Source: Syntrophomonadaceae bacterium
GTDB lineage: Bacteria > Bacillota > Syntrophomonadia > Syntrophomonadales > Syntrophomonadaceae
Assembly: GCA_012729715.1 (NCBI GenBank)
Contig: JAAYCQ010000062.1
Location: forward strand, 1 to 36,086
Direction of reading: 5' to 3'
DNA length: 36,086 nucleotides
Under the pieces are notes generated by a model. It was not told the DNA's origin. It searched no databases and saw nothing but the letters and a program-made list of their open reading frames with translations. Positions 34,847 through 36,086 of this stretch are shown piece after piece; within the stretch, counting starts at the first letter, position 1, and the number at the start of each line of letters is the position of its first letter. The translations under genes were made by a program, and so were the position numbers.

Positions 34847-35752
34847 ATGGAATTTGATTTGGCACAGTTTCAACAGGAATTAGAGAAGCGCAAACAATAT
34901 ATCGATCGCTGCCTGCAAAAGTACTTGACCCCTTCCGATGCTTACCCTCCAATTGTCCATGAAGCCATGCATTATGCCATATTTAATGGAGGAAAAAGGC
35001 TTAGGCCTATCATGGTTTTAGAAGGGGCCACATTGGCAGGAGGAAACCAGGAAAGTACAGTCCCGGTTGCCTGTGCTTTAGAGATGATACATTCATATTC
35101 TTTGGTTCATGATGACCTGCCTGCTATGGATGATGATGACCTGCGCCGGGGTAAACCTACCTGCCATATAGTATTCGGTGAAGCCAATGCTATATTGACC
35201 GGAGATGCCTTGTTAACCGGGGCCTTTGCGGTAATGACTGAATCTGTCGGGATGGTGGGAGTAAAACCGGATAATTTAATCCGGGTAATAAGGGAAATAG
35301 CTGAGGCTGCTGGGAGCCAGGGTATGATAGGGGGGCAAGTTATTGACCTGCAATCGGAAGGCCAGGATATCGACTACGAGACCCTTAAAACTTTGCATAG
35401 CTTAAAAACGGGAAAGTTGTTTCAGGCGGCTTTACGCTCCGGGGGTATACTCAATGATATGAATGAGCAGGGCCTGCAATCTATTGATGAATATGCCAGG
35501 AATTTTGGCCTGGCTTTTCAAATTACTGATGATATATTGGACGTAAATGGGAATGAGGAAGTAACTGGTAAACATGCAGGTAGTGATGCAAAGAATGCCA
35601 AAACTACCTACCCTGGTTTATTTGGTCTGGAAAAATCCCGGCAACTGGCTGAGGAATGTGTAAAAGCCTGTATAGCAAGCCTGCAGGAATTTGGCCCTGA
35701 AGCGGATTTCCTCCGTCAGCTGGCTTACTTCACCCTGGAGCGGCAAAACTAG
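34847..35752 (+). CDS. ispA: Polyprenyl (farnesyl/geranylgeranyl) diphosphate synthase
   Basis: YSLVHDDLPAMDDDDLRRGKPT first Asp-rich motif; FGLAFQITDDILD second Asp-rich motif. Confidence 0.95.
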   Translation: MEFDLAQFQQELEKRKQYIDRCLQKYLTPSDAYPPIVHEAMHYAIFNGGKRLRPIMVLEGATLAGGNQESTVPVACALEMIHSYSLVHDDLPAMDDDDLRRGKPTCHIVFGEANAILTGDALLTGAFAVMTESVGMVGVKPDNLIRVIREIAEAAGSQGMIGGQVIDLQSEGQDIDYETLKTLHSLKTGKLFQAALRSGGILNDMNEQGLQSIDEYARNFGLAFQITDDILDVNGNEEVTGKHAGSDAKNAKTTYPGLFGLEKSRQLAEECVKACIASLQEFGPEADFLRQLAYFTLERQN

Positions 35753-35918
35753 AATGGGGAATGGACGCGGGGAAAATAGACGCGGACTCGCTTCGCTCGC
35801 GCGGATTCTGTAGGGATTACGCAGATTTTCTTATTCAAAATTCACCCTAACGGGTATACGGCAAAATTAAGAATTCAGAATTAAAATACTACCTATGTCT
35901 AATAATTTTAGGGTAATT

Positions 35919-35948
35919 TTGAAAGAAAAGTACTGGCTATGATATAAT
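35919..35948 (+). promoter_or_regulatory. Strong sigma-A-type promoter
   Basis: TTGAAA-N18-TATAAT. Confidence 0.75.
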
Positions 35949-35956
35949 ATATTACT

Positions 35957-36086
35957 GAAAAGCGACCTGGCGAAAGGTTGCAGTATTCTAGTCAACCCTA
36001 TTAGTTTTGAAAACGGGGCTAAAAATCCGTTAAGGGCACAACGATGAAGCTTCTGGTTTTGGCTTTTGACGCCCAGTCAGGGGTCA
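35957..36086 (+). ncRNA. Candidate structured leader RNA (unassigned, runs off the right edge)
   Basis: Directly after the promoter; GCGACCT-GGCGAA-AGGTTGC hairpin at 35962-35981 and further complementary segments; no ORF listed here. Confidence 0.4.

Noticed and set aside
35830-35900. Possible fourth copy of the GAAATGC hairpin element
   Set aside because: Shares only AT-rich AATTAAGAATTCAGAATT-type sequence and lacks the diagnostic hairpin and G-rich left part.

Overview
Low/mid-GC Firmicute-like chromosomal segment, probably Syntrophomonas-like or Peptococcaceae-like (inferred from gene content and order only). The left third (about 1-12,120) is a type IV pilus locus: pilM tail, pilN-like, pilO-like and a propeller+MORN protein on +; pilT, an Lgt-like membrane protein and three pilin-like genes on -; then three more pilin-like genes on + after a divergent gap. 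The middle holds tldD/tldE (pmbA), aroQ, an M24 (Xaa-Pro) peptidase, efp, a two-subunit class I CoA-transferase on -, and a CD1247-like zinc-ribbon protein. The right half is one long co-directional run: spoIIIAA-AH, a PycB/OadA carboxyltransferase fused to a complete AccB-like carrier, accC, asp23, amaP, a DUF2273-like protein, nusB, a TsaD-like paralog, a divergent folD, xseA, xseB, ispA, and a promoter plus probable structured leader at the right edge. Most interesting observations: (1) two divergent minor-pilin triads, one with a very large pilin whose LamG-like domain looks circularly permuted inside a propeller; (2) a near-consensus parS-like site within a longer inverted repeat; (3) tldD has no ATG/GTG/TTG start available and apparently uses CTG; (4) an internal in-frame start that could release free AccB from the PycB-AccB fusion; (5) a three-copy dispersed element of about 120-140 bp with a conserved GAAATGC-N4-GCATTTC hairpin; (6) several heptanucleotide-period and palindromic intergenic repeats; (7) a FolD with lost dinucleotide-binding motifs. 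No CRISPR array, tRNA, rRNA or transposase was seen. All family calls are by eye from the supplied translations; no database search was run.
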